A DNA stretch of 34,919 bases from Candidatus Didemnitutus sp. (GTDB taxonomy: Bacteria; Verrucomicrobiota; Verrucomicrobiia; Opitutales; Opitutaceae), in contig JAMPXH010000035.1 of the NCBI GenBank assembly GCA_023701285.1, positions 1-34,919 on the forward strand. Direction: 5' to 3'. Numbering within the stretch: position 1 is the first letter of the stretch; every line of letters starts with the position of its first letter. The notes under the pieces were generated by a model. It was not told where the DNA came from. It did not search any database and saw only the letters and a program-made list of their open reading frames with translations. A program made the position numbers and the translations under genes. This document shows positions 14,510-21,699 of the stretch, piece by piece.

Positions 14510-15618
14510 ACCCGCGCAAGATCCGCGTCCTGATCGTCGACGACTCCGCCGTCGTCCGCAAACTGGCCAGCACCGCGCTCGCCGCCGATCCGGAGATCGA
14601 GGTCGTGGGCACGGCCGCCGATCCCTACGCCGCCCGCGATCTCCTGCGCGAACTCTCGCCGGACGTGCTGACGCTCGATCTCGAGATGCCGCGAATGGAC
14701 GGTCTCACCTTCCTGCGCCTGCTGATGGAGCGCCGTCCGCTGCCCGTGGTCGTGATGAGCTCGCTCTCGCAACGCGGCTCCGAATACGCGCTCGAGGCCC
14801 TGCGACTCGGCGCCGTCGACGTGCTCGGCAAGCCGGGCGGCTCGTATTCCTTCGGCGACATCGGCCCCGTGCTCTGCGCCAAGGTGAAAACCGCCGCGCA
14901 CGCCCGTCCGCGCCCCGCCTCCGCCGCCCTCGCGGCCGCGGCCATCGCCCGCGCCTCCGCCCCGCCCTTCGCCCCGCCGGTCCGCGAGACCGTGTCCGCC
15001 CGCCGCTTCGATCCGCGCGCCCTTTTCCTGCTCGGCGCCTCGACCGGCGGCACCGAGGCGTTGCGCGACGTGCTCACCGCGCTGCCCGCCGATCTGCCGC
15101 CGATCGCAATCGTGCAGCACATCCCCGCCACCTTCTCGAAGGCCTTCGCCGACCGCCTCAACACCCTCTGCGCCTTCGAGGTCCGCGAAGCCGTGGACGG
15201 CGACGTGCTCCGTCCCGGCCTCGCCCTCGTGGCCCCGGGCAATTTCCACCTGCTCGTCGCCTGGACCGGCGCGCACTACCGCGCCCGCGTCATCACCGGA
15301 CCGCCCGTGTGGCACCAACGCCCCGCGGTCGACCTGTTGTTCAAATCCGCCGCCGACTGCGGCGCCGCGCCGCACAGCGTCGCCGGCATCCTCACCGGCA
15401 TGGGCCGCGACGGCGCCGAGGGTCTCCTCAAGCTGCGCGAGAAAGGCGCCTCCACCTTCGCGCAGGACGAGGCTTCGTGCGTCGTCTACGGCATGCCCAA
15501 GGCCGCTTGGGAATGCGGCGCCGCCCAAACCCAGCTCTCTCTCCCGCGCGTGGCCGCCCACCTCGTCGCCCGCGCCGAGACGCTCGCCCGCCCCACCCCG
15601 CCCGCCGTCCCGACATGA
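14506..15618 (+). CDS. cheB: Chemotaxis response regulator methylesterase CheB
   Basis: CheB removes methyl groups from (and deamidates) receptors when phosphorylated by CheA. The 370-aa product has an N-terminal receiver domain ('RVLIVDDSAVVRKL', phospho-Asp in 'LTLDLEMPRMDGL', Lys in 'DVLGKPGG'). A ~45-aa Ala/Pro linker follows, then the methylesterase domain with its catalytic triad: Ser in 'LLGASTGGTEAL', His in 'IVQHIPATFS' and Asp in 'LTGMGRDGAEG'. All functional residues are intact. It overlaps both cheR and the next response-regulator gene by 4 bp, so the three should be translated together. Confidence 0.97.
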   Translation: MNPRKIRVLIVDDSAVVRKLASTALAADPEIEVVGTAADPYAARDLLRELSPDVLTLDLEMPRMDGLTFLRLLMERRPLPVVVMSSLSQRGSEYALEALRLGAVDVLGKPGGSYSFGDIGPVLCAKVKTAAHARPRPASAALAAAAIARASAPPFAPPVRETVSARRFDPRALFLLGASTGGTEALRDVLTALPADLPPIAIVQHIPATFSKAFADRLNTLCAFEVREAVDGDVLRPGLALVAPGNFHLLVAWTGAHYRARVITGPPVWHQRPAVDLLFKSAADCGAAPHSVAGILTGMGRDGAEGLLKLREKGASTFAQDEASCVVYGMPKAAWECGAAQTQLSLPRVAAHLVARAETLARPTPPAVPT

Positions 15619-16877
15619 CTTCCGCCTCCGCCACCCCCATCCTCATCGTCGATGACGAGCCGCTCGTGCTCGGCATGCTCAAGGAAACCCTCGAGCGCGA
15701 GAAATACCAGGTCGTCTCCTGCCCGAGCCCGGTGAAGGCCCTCGCGTTGCTCGAGGAGCGCGAGTTCGGCGTCATCATCTCCGACCAGCGCATGCCCGAG
15801 ATGTCGGGCCTCGATTTCCTCGTCGAGAGCCAGAAGCACTCGCCCAACGCCTCGCGCATCCTCCTCACCGCGGCGCTGTCGCTCTCGACCGTCGTCGACG
15901 CCATCAACAAGGGCGAGATCTTCCGCTTCGTCGCCAAGCCCTGGCTGCGCGAGGAACTGCTCGCGACCGTGCGCAACGCCATCCAGCGCCACGACCTCGT
16001 GCGCCAGAACGAGGAACTCATGGCCCGCACGCAGCAGCTCAACGCCCAGCTGCTCGTCGCCAACGGCGAACTCGAGAAACAGCTCGTCACCGTCGAGCAG
16101 AAGCGCGCCAAGCTCGACGAGGCCAACAGCGAGCTCACCACCCGCTACGAACATTCGCTCGAGCTCTGCCGGCGCATCCTCACCGCCTACGACCCGATCC
16201 TCGGCGGCCAGGCGAAGGCGCTGGTCGAGTTTGCCAGCAAGATGGCCGAGAACGGCCCGTTCAGCGAAGCGGAGGCCCACGCGCTGCGCTCCGCCGCCTG
16301 GCTGAGCGACCTCGGCCTCATCGGTGTCTCGCGCGAGCTCATGCGCAGCTTCCGCACCAACCCCGGCCAACTCACCGAGCGCGAGCGCGCCACCATCCGC
16401 AACCACCCCATCTACAGCCAGACGCTAGCCAGCCTCGTCGATCCGCGCCCCGACGTCGGCGAGGTCATCCGCGCACACCACGAGCACTTCGACGGCAGCG
16501 GCTATCCCGATGGCAAGGCCGGCGGTGAGATTCCCTGGGCGGCACGCTGCCTCGCGGTCGCCGTCGGCTTCGTCGAGTCCTCCGCGCCCAAGCAGACCAC
16601 GCTCGACGCCATCCTCGCCCGCGCCGGCACCAAATACGATCCCGAGGCCGTCCGCCTCTTCCTCAAGGTCACGCAGCTCGTCAACCTGCCGCGCCAGGTC
16701 CGCGAGATCCTGCTCAGCGAACTCGAGCCCGGCATGGTGCTCGCCAGCGGCATCTACAGCCCGCACGGCCTCCTCCTCATCGGCGAGGGCCAGTCGCTCG
16801 GGCCGGCCGCCATCGCGAAGATCCGCGACCACAACCAGATCGCGCCGATCGCCCAGCGGTTGCTCGTCTACAGCTGA
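15615..16877 (+). CDS. Response regulator: receiver domain plus degenerate HD-GYP domain
   Basis: The 420-aa product has a receiver domain (residues 8-125, phospho-Asp57 in 'VIISDQRMP', Lys108). A coiled coil follows (about 130-180) and then an HD-GYP-like domain (about 185-385). Normal HD-GYP proteins hydrolyse cyclic di-GMP. The GYP motif HHEHFDGSGYP (288-298) is present, but the canonical metal ligands are not. The 'GH..R' His is Gln199, the HD pair reads Ser231-Asp232 in 'WLSDLGLIG', and the late 'aDvyDAL' Asp is replaced in 'AVAVGFVES'. It is probably a catalytically inactive, possibly ligand-sensing or scaffold protein. It overlaps cheB by 4 bp. No separate CheY is present here; this is the only other receiver. 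Confidence 0.9.
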   Translation: MTSASATPILIVDDEPLVLGMLKETLEREKYQVVSCPSPVKALALLEEREFGVIISDQRMPEMSGLDFLVESQKHSPNASRILLTAALSLSTVVDAINKGEIFRFVAKPWLREELLATVRNAIQRHDLVRQNEELMARTQQLNAQLLVANGELEKQLVTVEQKRAKLDEANSELTTRYEHSLELCRRILTAYDPILGGQAKALVEFASKMAENGPFSEAEAHALRSAAWLSDLGLIGVSRELMRSFRTNPGQLTERERATIRNHPIYSQTLASLVDPRPDVGEVIRAHHEHFDGSGYPDGKAGGEIPWAARCLAVAVGFVESSAPKQTTLDAILARAGTKYDPEAVRLFLKVTQLVNLPRQVREILLSELEPGMVLASGIYSPHGLLLIGEGQSLGPAAIAKIRDHNQIAPIAQRLLVYS

Positions 16878-16914
16878 ACCCCGCCGTGCCCTCCCCGCTT
16901 GCAGCGACCGACGT

Positions 16915-16941
16915 TAAAGTCCGGCCCGAAAACGCCGTTGA
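16915..16941 (+). promoter_or_regulatory. Predicted sigma-28 (FliA) promoter of cheD
   Basis: TAAA (16915-16918), then 15 nt, then GCCGTTGA (16934-16941) match TAAA-N15-GCCGATAA with a perfect -35 core and 6/8 at -10. It lies in the 146-nt gap between the response-regulator stop and cheD, leaving an ~75-nt leader. Its spacing equals that of the cheA, cheW and cheR sites. Confidence 0.55.
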
Positions 16942-17023
16942 GACAGGACGGTCACCCGTGCCTCCGCTGCCATTTTCTTTTCCCTTCCGTCCGTCCGCCC
17001 CGCCGCGCGGCGCCGCCTGAACC

Positions 17024-17545
17024 ATGTCCGGCTCCCCCAGCATCGGCGCCCTCTTCGTCCAACGCGTGGTCATCGGCGTCGGGGACATGGCCGTCTCCAA
17101 CAACGCGCAGATGGTGCTCAGCACCTACGCCCTCGGCTCCTGCATCGGCGTGATCGCCTACGACCCGGCCGTGAAGGCCGCCGGCATCCTGCACCTCATG
17201 CTGCCGGAATCCTCCATCGCGCCGCACAAGGCCGGCTCGCAGCCCGCGATGTTCGCCGACACGGGGCTGCCCCACTTTTTCAAGGCGCTGGCCGGCCTCC
17301 GCGCCGAGCGCGCGCGCGTGCGGATCATGGTCGCCGGCGGCGCGAGCGTCATCGGCGGCACCGACCCCTTCAAGATCGGCGAACGCAACACGCGCTCGAC
17401 CCTCGACTGGCTCGCCCGCGAGCGGCTCAACGTGCGCTTCACGGACGTCGGCGGCGCGGTCAACCGCACCGTCCACCTCGACGTCAACACCGGCGGCGTC
17501 ACGCTCAAACTCCCGGCCGGCACCTCCACGCACTCGCTGGCCTGA
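17024..17545 (+). CDS. cheD: Chemoreceptor glutamine deamidase CheD
   Basis: CheD converts receptor glutamines to glutamates and in many bacteria works with the phosphatase CheC. The 173-aa product keeps the papain-like catalytic set: Cys in 'STYALGSCIGVIAYDP', His in 'GILHLMLPES' and the Thr just before the Cys. It also has 'KAGSQPAMFADTGLP', 'MVAGGASVIGG' and 'KIGERNTRSTLDWLARE'. Length is normal. No cheC or cheX is present in the window. It has its own predicted sigma-28 promoter and is followed by a convergent 323-nt gap. Confidence 0.96.
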   Translation: MSGSPSIGALFVQRVVIGVGDMAVSNNAQMVLSTYALGSCIGVIAYDPAVKAAGILHLMLPESSIAPHKAGSQPAMFADTGLPHFFKALAGLRAERARVRIMVAGGASVIGGTDPFKIGERNTRSTLDWLARERLNVRFTDVGGAVNRTVHLDVNTGGVTLKLPAGTSTHSLA

Positions 17546-17868
17546 GTCGGACTCATGCCGTTGGACGCGATTCCCGACTGCTGAACTCCTGACCATGGGG
17601 TGGTCGCCGCTGTCCCAGCGGCGACAGGCGTCGGTCGGGACACCGACGCCCACCTCCGGCACGATCCCGGCTGAGCTGCGCACGAAGGCCGGCGCGGCCG
17701 CGATCGTCAGCGGACCGGTGCGCGCCGTGTGCTCGCACGAGAAGTCAGTCTCCCGGGGCGCGAGCGAGCTCGCCGTCTACCCGGACCGCACATCGGCTGC
17801 CCCTGTCGCCGCGGGTGGCGCGCAGGCCAGACGCGGCTCCCGATCCGCGGCCCCTCATCCCGGCACGC
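17546..17868. other. Convergent intergenic region between cheD and the HDOD gene
   Basis: This 323-nt stretch lies between the 3' ends of cheD and the HDOD gene. I see no credible gene in it. The only structure found is the cruciform-like element at 17597-17656. The remaining ~210 nt (17657-17868) show no promoter, no terminator with a T-run and no recognisable gene remnant. Confidence 0.7.
17597..17656. repeat. Cruciform-forming palindromic element (three-way junction)
   Basis: Two perfect hairpins lie side by side. The first is GTCGCCGCTG (17603-17612) with its complement at 17616-17625, around a 3-nt loop. The second is GGCGTCGGT (17627-17635) with its complement at 17642-17650. A 6-bp outer stem (GGGGTG 17597-17602 with CACCTC 17651-17656, one G-T pair) closes both into a Y shape. 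It sits between converging genes and has no T-run. It resembles REP-type intergenic elements; the family assignment is inference. Confidence 0.75.
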
Positions 17869-18744
17869 TCAAAGCGCGAGCGGCCCGGTCGTGAGCCGGT
17901 CGCCGAGCCGGGCGGAGACGCGCTCCAACACGACGGGCATGGCCGCCTCGAGGATCTCCGGCGTGAAGCCCCATTCCTGCAGGAACGCGCCGTGCACGCC
18001 CGCGAGAAAATTGTCCTCCGCCGCACCCGGCCCGAGCGAGGAAGCGAGGTATTTCGCCGCGTGCACATGCGCCAGCACGGGAGCGGCCTCGACAGGTGCC
18101 TCGTGCGGATGGGTGAGGAACTCCGCCGTCTGCACGAGCAGCGGGGGAAAATTCCAGGCGGCGAGCAGCTTCTGATTCACTTCGCCGTGATGATAGCCGA
18201 GCACGGCGCGCTCCGCCTGCTCCCAAGTCGTCTGCATGCGCTCGCGATACGCGCGCACCGCGGGCAGGAAATCCGCGCAGCCGTGCGCCATGGCCAGCTT
18301 GCCGAGATCGGTGACGAGACCGGCGGTGTAGGCGAGCTGCGGGGCGCAGCGCTCCGTCGCCTCCGCGAGCACTTCCGCCGCGACGGCGGTGCAAAGTGCG
18401 TGACGGCTGAAATCGCCCGCCTCGCGGCCGGCGGCCGGGGCGCCATCGCCCCAACGGCTCACGAGCACGAGGGCGGCGAGCCGGTAGATTTCCTTCGCTC
18501 CGAGGCGGAACACCGCCGCCTCGACCGTCTCCACCGTGCCGCGGCCGAAGTAGGCCGAATTGGCCAGCCGCAGCGTCGCGGCCGCCAGCGAGGCGTCGAG
18601 CGTGATGAGTTTCTCGATCTGCGCGGCGGAGGCCTCGTCGCTCTGCAACGCCGCGGCGAGCCGCGGCAGCATGGCGGGCGAGCACGGCAAACGCAGGGCG
18701 CGCTCGCAAAGGACGTCGAGAGTCGGAGGGACGTTGTCGGGCAT
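17869..18744 (-). CDS. HDOD domain protein in the cheA operon
   Basis: The 291-aa product is an HDOD-domain protein. It has 'LPRLAAALQSDEASAAQIEKLI', 'LDASLAAATLRLANSAYFGRG', 'VEAAVFRLGAKEIYRLAALVL' (quoted in parts), 'YTAGLVTDLGKLAMAHG' and 'GYHHGEVNQKLLAAWNFP'. These are the ordered signatures of the family, which is related to HD hydrolases but generally non-catalytic. Here the HD His is also replaced (VTD instead of LHD). HDOD proteins often act as regulators downstream of two-component or chemosensory systems. The ATG is 11 nt after the cheA stop, so it is probably co-transcribed with cheA from the sigma-28 site. Confidence 0.9.
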   Translation of the reverse strand: MPDNVPPTLDVLCERALRLPCSPAMLPRLAAALQSDEASAAQIEKLITLDASLAAATLRLANSAYFGRGTVETVEAAVFRLGAKEIYRLAALVLVSRWGDGAPAAGREAGDFSRHALCTAVAAEVLAEATERCAPQLAYTAGLVTDLGKLAMAHGCADFLPAVRAYRERMQTTWEQAERAVLGYHHGEVNQKLLAAWNFPPLLVQTAEFLTHPHEAPVEAAPVLAHVHAAKYLASSLGPGAAEDNFLAGVHGAFLQEWGFTPEILEAAMPVVLERVSARLGDRLTTGPLAL

Positions 18745-18755
18745 GGCGGCGGGGC

Positions 18756-20849
18756 TCAGGCGGCCTGAAGCAACGAGGCCGGGTCGAGGATCAGCGCGAT
18801 GTTGCCGTCGCCGAGAATCGCGCCACCGGAGACGCCGGGCAGACCCTGCATGAAGGCGCCGAGGTTCTTGATCACGACCTCCTGCTTGCTGACCATCTCG
18901 TCCACCAACAGCGCGGAGACGCGGCCCGAGTGCTCCACGATGACGACGATGCCGTCCCACGGCTGGGTGGCGTCGGCCGGGATGCCGAAGCGGCGGTGCA
19001 GGCGGTGCAGCGGGAGGATTTTGCCGCGCAGTTCCAGCACTTCGCCGGTGCCGTGCACCGTGGTGATCGCCTCGCGCGGCGGGCGCAGCGCCATCTGCAC
19101 GGAAGTGCTCGGCAGGATGAATTTGTCCGCCCCCACGCGCACGACGAGACCGTCGATGATGGCCATGGTGAGCGGGAGCTTGATCTTGAAGGTGGAGCCC
19201 TGGCCGATCTCGGAGGCGATCTCGATCTTGCCGCGGAGTTTCTCGATGTTGCGCTTCACGACATCCATGCCGACGCCGCGGCCGGAGACGGCGGTGACTT
19301 TCTCCGCCGTGGAGAAACCGGGCGCTAAGATGAGGGCGAAGATCTCCTCGCGCGAGAGCGCGGCACTCGGGGCGACGATGCCCTTCTCCACCGCCTTGCG
19401 GAAGATGCGCTCGGGATCGATGCCGCGGCCGTCGTCCTGGAGTTCGATGACGATGTTGCTGCCCTGGTGGTAGGCGCGGAGGTGGACACTGCCCTGCTCG
19501 GGTTTGCCGGCGGCGGCGCGCGCGGCCGGCGGCTCGAGCCCGTGGTCGAGCGCGTTGCGCACCATGTGCACGAGCGGATCGCCGATCTCCTCCACCATCG
19601 TGCGGTCGAGCTCGGTGTCCTCGCCGCCGACCTGGAACGAGACCTTCTTGCCGAAGCTGTGGGCGAGATCGCGCGCGAGCCGCTCCATCTTTTGGAAGGT
19701 CGGCTTGATCGGGATCATGCGCAGCGACATCGCGGTGTGCTGGAGTTCCTTGGCGATGCGGGAGAGCTGGGCGACGTTGCGCTGGAGCGGCGAGCCCTCC
19801 TCGGCCAGCGAGCGGGCGGACTCGATGAGCTGGCTCTGCACGATCACGAGCTCGCCCACGACATCCATGAGCGTGTCGAGCTTCTCGATGTTCACGCGCA
19901 CGGTCTGGCTGCCGAGCGCGGGTTTGCCCGCGGCCTGTTGCTCGATGGCGTTGGCCGCGGGACTGCCGCCGGCCACGGGAGCCTCGGCGTCGGCTGCAGC
20001 AGCGGCGGAAGTCGGCGCCGGGGCGGCGGCGCCGGGAGCGGGGCGGTTCTGCGCGAGCTGTTTCACGGCCGCGATGAGGTGGCGCACCGGCACGATCGAG
20101 CCGGGCAACTGGCCGCGCTCGAGCGCGACGGCGATCTGCTGGGTGAGGACTTGCAACGCATCGCGGCTGCGCAGGATCTCAGTGACGATCACCGGCGTGA
20201 GTTGCAGCTCGCGGTTGCGCGCGAGATCGAGCAGCGACTCGACCTCGTGGGCGAGCGTGTGCATCGGCACGAGGCCGAGGAAGCCGGCGTTGCCCTTGAT
20301 GGTGTGGAACGAGCGGAAAAGGGAGTTCAGCGCCTCGGGATCGTCGGGCCGCTGGTCGAGGATGAGCAGCGCGGCCTCGACCTGCTGCAAGTGATCGACG
20401 GCCTCCGCGTGAAACTCCACCAGCAGTTCCTGGTTCTCGGCGAGATTGAGTTCGAGCAGCACATCCTCGGCGGGGGCTTCGGCGCTGTCGGCCGCGGGCG
20501 CGACGTGGTCCGGAGCGGCGGCCGGGGCGACTTCGAAGGGCGCGCGGGACTTGCCGGCGCGCAAGGCGGTCAAGGCATCCGGCAGCCACGCGACGAGGCG
20601 GCTCAGCGCCGTGAGCGACGCCGCATCGAAGGGTTGGGCGCGGTCCAGCAATGCGTCGAGCTGGGTGTGCACGGCCACGATCGGCGCCTGCAACTCCGGC
20701 ACAGCGGCGCAGAGATCGCGCAACTCGCCGAGCAGGCTGTAAGCGGGGATGAGACCGTCGTCGCGGCCCGGTTGGGCGAGGATGAACTCCGCGGCGAGGC
20801 GGCTGAGCGTGTCGTCGAAGGCTTGGGAAAAGTCCGGTGCGAAAGCCAT
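18756..20849 (-). CDS. cheA: Chemotaxis histidine kinase CheA
   Basis: CheA is the receptor-coupled kinase that phosphorylates CheY and CheB. The 697-aa product has an Hpt (P1) domain at about residues 135-245 with phospho-His182 in 'FRSFHTIKGNAGF'. An Ala/Pro linker (about 268-312) follows, then the dimerisation domain ('VNIEKLDTLMDVVGELVI'). The ATPase domain has N-box 'HMVRNALDHG', G1 'DDGRGID' and 'SGRGVGMDVV'. A CheW-like P5 domain (about 560-697) ends the protein. Two features are unusual: about 130 residues precede P1, including a helical stretch at 1-100, and no P2 CheY-docking domain fits in the linker. It heads an operon with the HDOD gene. Confidence 0.97.
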   Translation of the reverse strand: MAFAPDFSQAFDDTLSRLAAEFILAQPGRDDGLIPAYSLLGELRDLCAAVPELQAPIVAVHTQLDALLDRAQPFDAASLTALSRLVAWLPDALTALRAGKSRAPFEVAPAAAPDHVAPAADSAEAPAEDVLLELNLAENQELLVEFHAEAVDHLQQVEAALLILDQRPDDPEALNSLFRSFHTIKGNAGFLGLVPMHTLAHEVESLLDLARNRELQLTPVIVTEILRSRDALQVLTQQIAVALERGQLPGSIVPVRHLIAAVKQLAQNRPAPGAAAPAPTSAAAAADAEAPVAGGSPAANAIEQQAAGKPALGSQTVRVNIEKLDTLMDVVGELVIVQSQLIESARSLAEEGSPLQRNVAQLSRIAKELQHTAMSLRMIPIKPTFQKMERLARDLAHSFGKKVSFQVGGEDTELDRTMVEEIGDPLVHMVRNALDHGLEPPAARAAAGKPEQGSVHLRAYHQGSNIVIELQDDGRGIDPERIFRKAVEKGIVAPSAALSREEIFALILAPGFSTAEKVTAVSGRGVGMDVVKRNIEKLRGKIEIASEIGQGSTFKIKLPLTMAIIDGLVVRVGADKFILPSTSVQMALRPPREAITTVHGTGEVLELRGKILPLHRLHRRFGIPADATQPWDGIVVIVEHSGRVSALLVDEMVSKQEVVIKNLGAFMQGLPGVSGGAILGDGNIALILDPASLLQAA

Positions 20850-20879
20850 GGTGGGTGCAGGGAGAATGCGCGCCTCTCC

Positions 20880-20906
20880 TTATCGGCCCGCCACGGACGA
20901 ACTTAA
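20880..20906 (-). promoter_or_regulatory. Predicted sigma-28 (FliA) promoter of cheA
   Basis: On the minus strand, TTAAGTTC begins at 20906. It is followed after 11 nt by GCCGATAA (20887-20880), a perfect 8/8 match to the FliA -10 with a 6/8 -35 (consensus TAAAGTTT) at exact spacing. It lies about 30 nt before the cheA ATG (20849). A GGAG follows directly after the -10 element. It is divergent from the equally good cheW site. Confidence 0.8.
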
Positions 20907-20939
20907 CTGTTCGCACGATGGAATCTGCGGGCCCCGCAT

Positions 20940-20968
20940 CCCGGTCGGTCGGCCCCGCCTCGACCGGG
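20940..20968. other. Inverted repeat between the cheA and cheW promoters
   Basis: CCCGGTCG (20940-20947) and CGACCGGG (20961-20968) form a perfect 8-bp inverted repeat with a 13-nt loop. It lies midway between the two divergent sigma-28 sites (20880-20906 and 21019-21045). It could be a shared operator or a chance GC-rich hairpin. Confidence 0.4.
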
Positions 20969-21018
20969 CCGAATGGTCGGAAGCGGCCGGGATTCGCGAC
21001 GATGCGCGTTTTCCGCGC

Positions 21019-21045
21019 AAAAGATTTGGCCTCGCGTGCCGATAA
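21019..21045 (+). promoter_or_regulatory. Predicted sigma-28 (FliA) promoter of cheW
   Basis: AAAAGATT (21019-21026), then 11 nt, then GCCGATAA (21038-21045) give a perfect -10 element and a 6/8 -35 at the exact FliA spacing. The cheW ATG is at 21120, so the leader would be about 65-70 nt. The bases after the -10 (GGAGG) repeat those after the cheA -10 (GGAG). Confidence 0.8.
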
Positions 21046-21119
21046 GGAGGGCCGACACCTGCGGCGGGGACCCGGCTTCCTGCCTCGCCACCTCCATTCC
21101 TCCGCCAACTCCTCCATCC

Positions 21120-21623
21120 ATGAGCAATCCGACATCCGCCGCCCTCACCCGCTCCGGGCACGCGGGCAAATACCTCACGGTCGTCCTCGAAAGCGAGGCC
21201 TACGGCATCGCTGTGCTGAAGGTCCGCGAGATCATCCGCATGCAGAAGATCACCCCGGTCCCGCAGATGCCGGAGTTCGTCAAGGGCGTCATCAATTTGC
21301 GCGGCCGCGTCATCCCGGTCGTCGACCTGCGCGTCAAGTTCGGCCTCAAGGCCGATTTCACCGAGCGCACCTGCATCGTCGTCGTCCAGGTCAAGCTCGC
21401 CAACGAGTCCGTCGTGCAGATGGGCCTCATCGTCGATTCCGTTGAGGAGGTCGTTCATCTGCCGTCCGACGAAATCGAGCCCACGCCCGAGTTCGGCGCG
21501 CGCGTCGACACCAGCTATCTCCTCGGCATGGCCAAGGTGAAGGGTCAGGTGAAGACGCTCCTCGATATCGACCGCGTCGTCGCGCCCGAGACCATCCAGC
21601 AAATCGCCGCCGCCGCGCCGTAA
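21120..21623 (+). CDS. cheW: Chemotaxis coupling protein CheW
   Basis: CheW links receptors to CheA. The 167-aa product is a single CheW domain. It has 'KYLTVVLESEAYGIAVLKVREII' (in part), 'ITPVPQMPEFVKGVINLRGRVIPVVDLRVKFGL' (in part, with the hallmark GVINLRGxVxPVxDLR), 'CIVVVQV', 'GLIVDSVEEVVHLP' and 'LLGMAKVKGQVKTLLDID'. Length is normal. The start is ATG 21120; upstream in-frame sequence is promoter region. It is divergent from cheA and presumably a single-gene transcript ending in the structured junction at 21640-21691. Confidence 0.97.
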   Translation: MSNPTSAALTRSGHAGKYLTVVLESEAYGIAVLKVREIIRMQKITPVPQMPEFVKGVINLRGRVIPVVDLRVKFGLKADFTERTCIVVVQVKLANESVVQMGLIVDSVEEVVHLPSDEIEPTPEFGARVDTSYLLGMAKVKGQVKTLLDIDRVVAPETIQQIAAAAP

Positions 21624-21639
21624 GCGCGGACGGCCCCGG

Positions 21640-21691
21640 GTGGACAGCGGGGAGTCTCCGCGAACGCTGCCACGGTGCCTTGCGTTCGCGG
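21640..21691. repeat. Competing hairpins at the cheW / pseudouridine synthase convergent junction
   Basis: CCGCGAACGC (21658-21667) pairs perfectly with GCGTTCGCGG (21682-21691) around a 14-nt loop. An overlapping alternative pairs GTGG-a-CAGCG (21640-21649) with CGCTGCCAC (21665-21673). Both cannot form at once. The element lies between the stop codons of two converging genes and has no T-run. It may terminate or protect both transcripts, or be a REP-like element. Confidence 0.65.
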
Positions 21692-21699
21692 TGTCGTTG

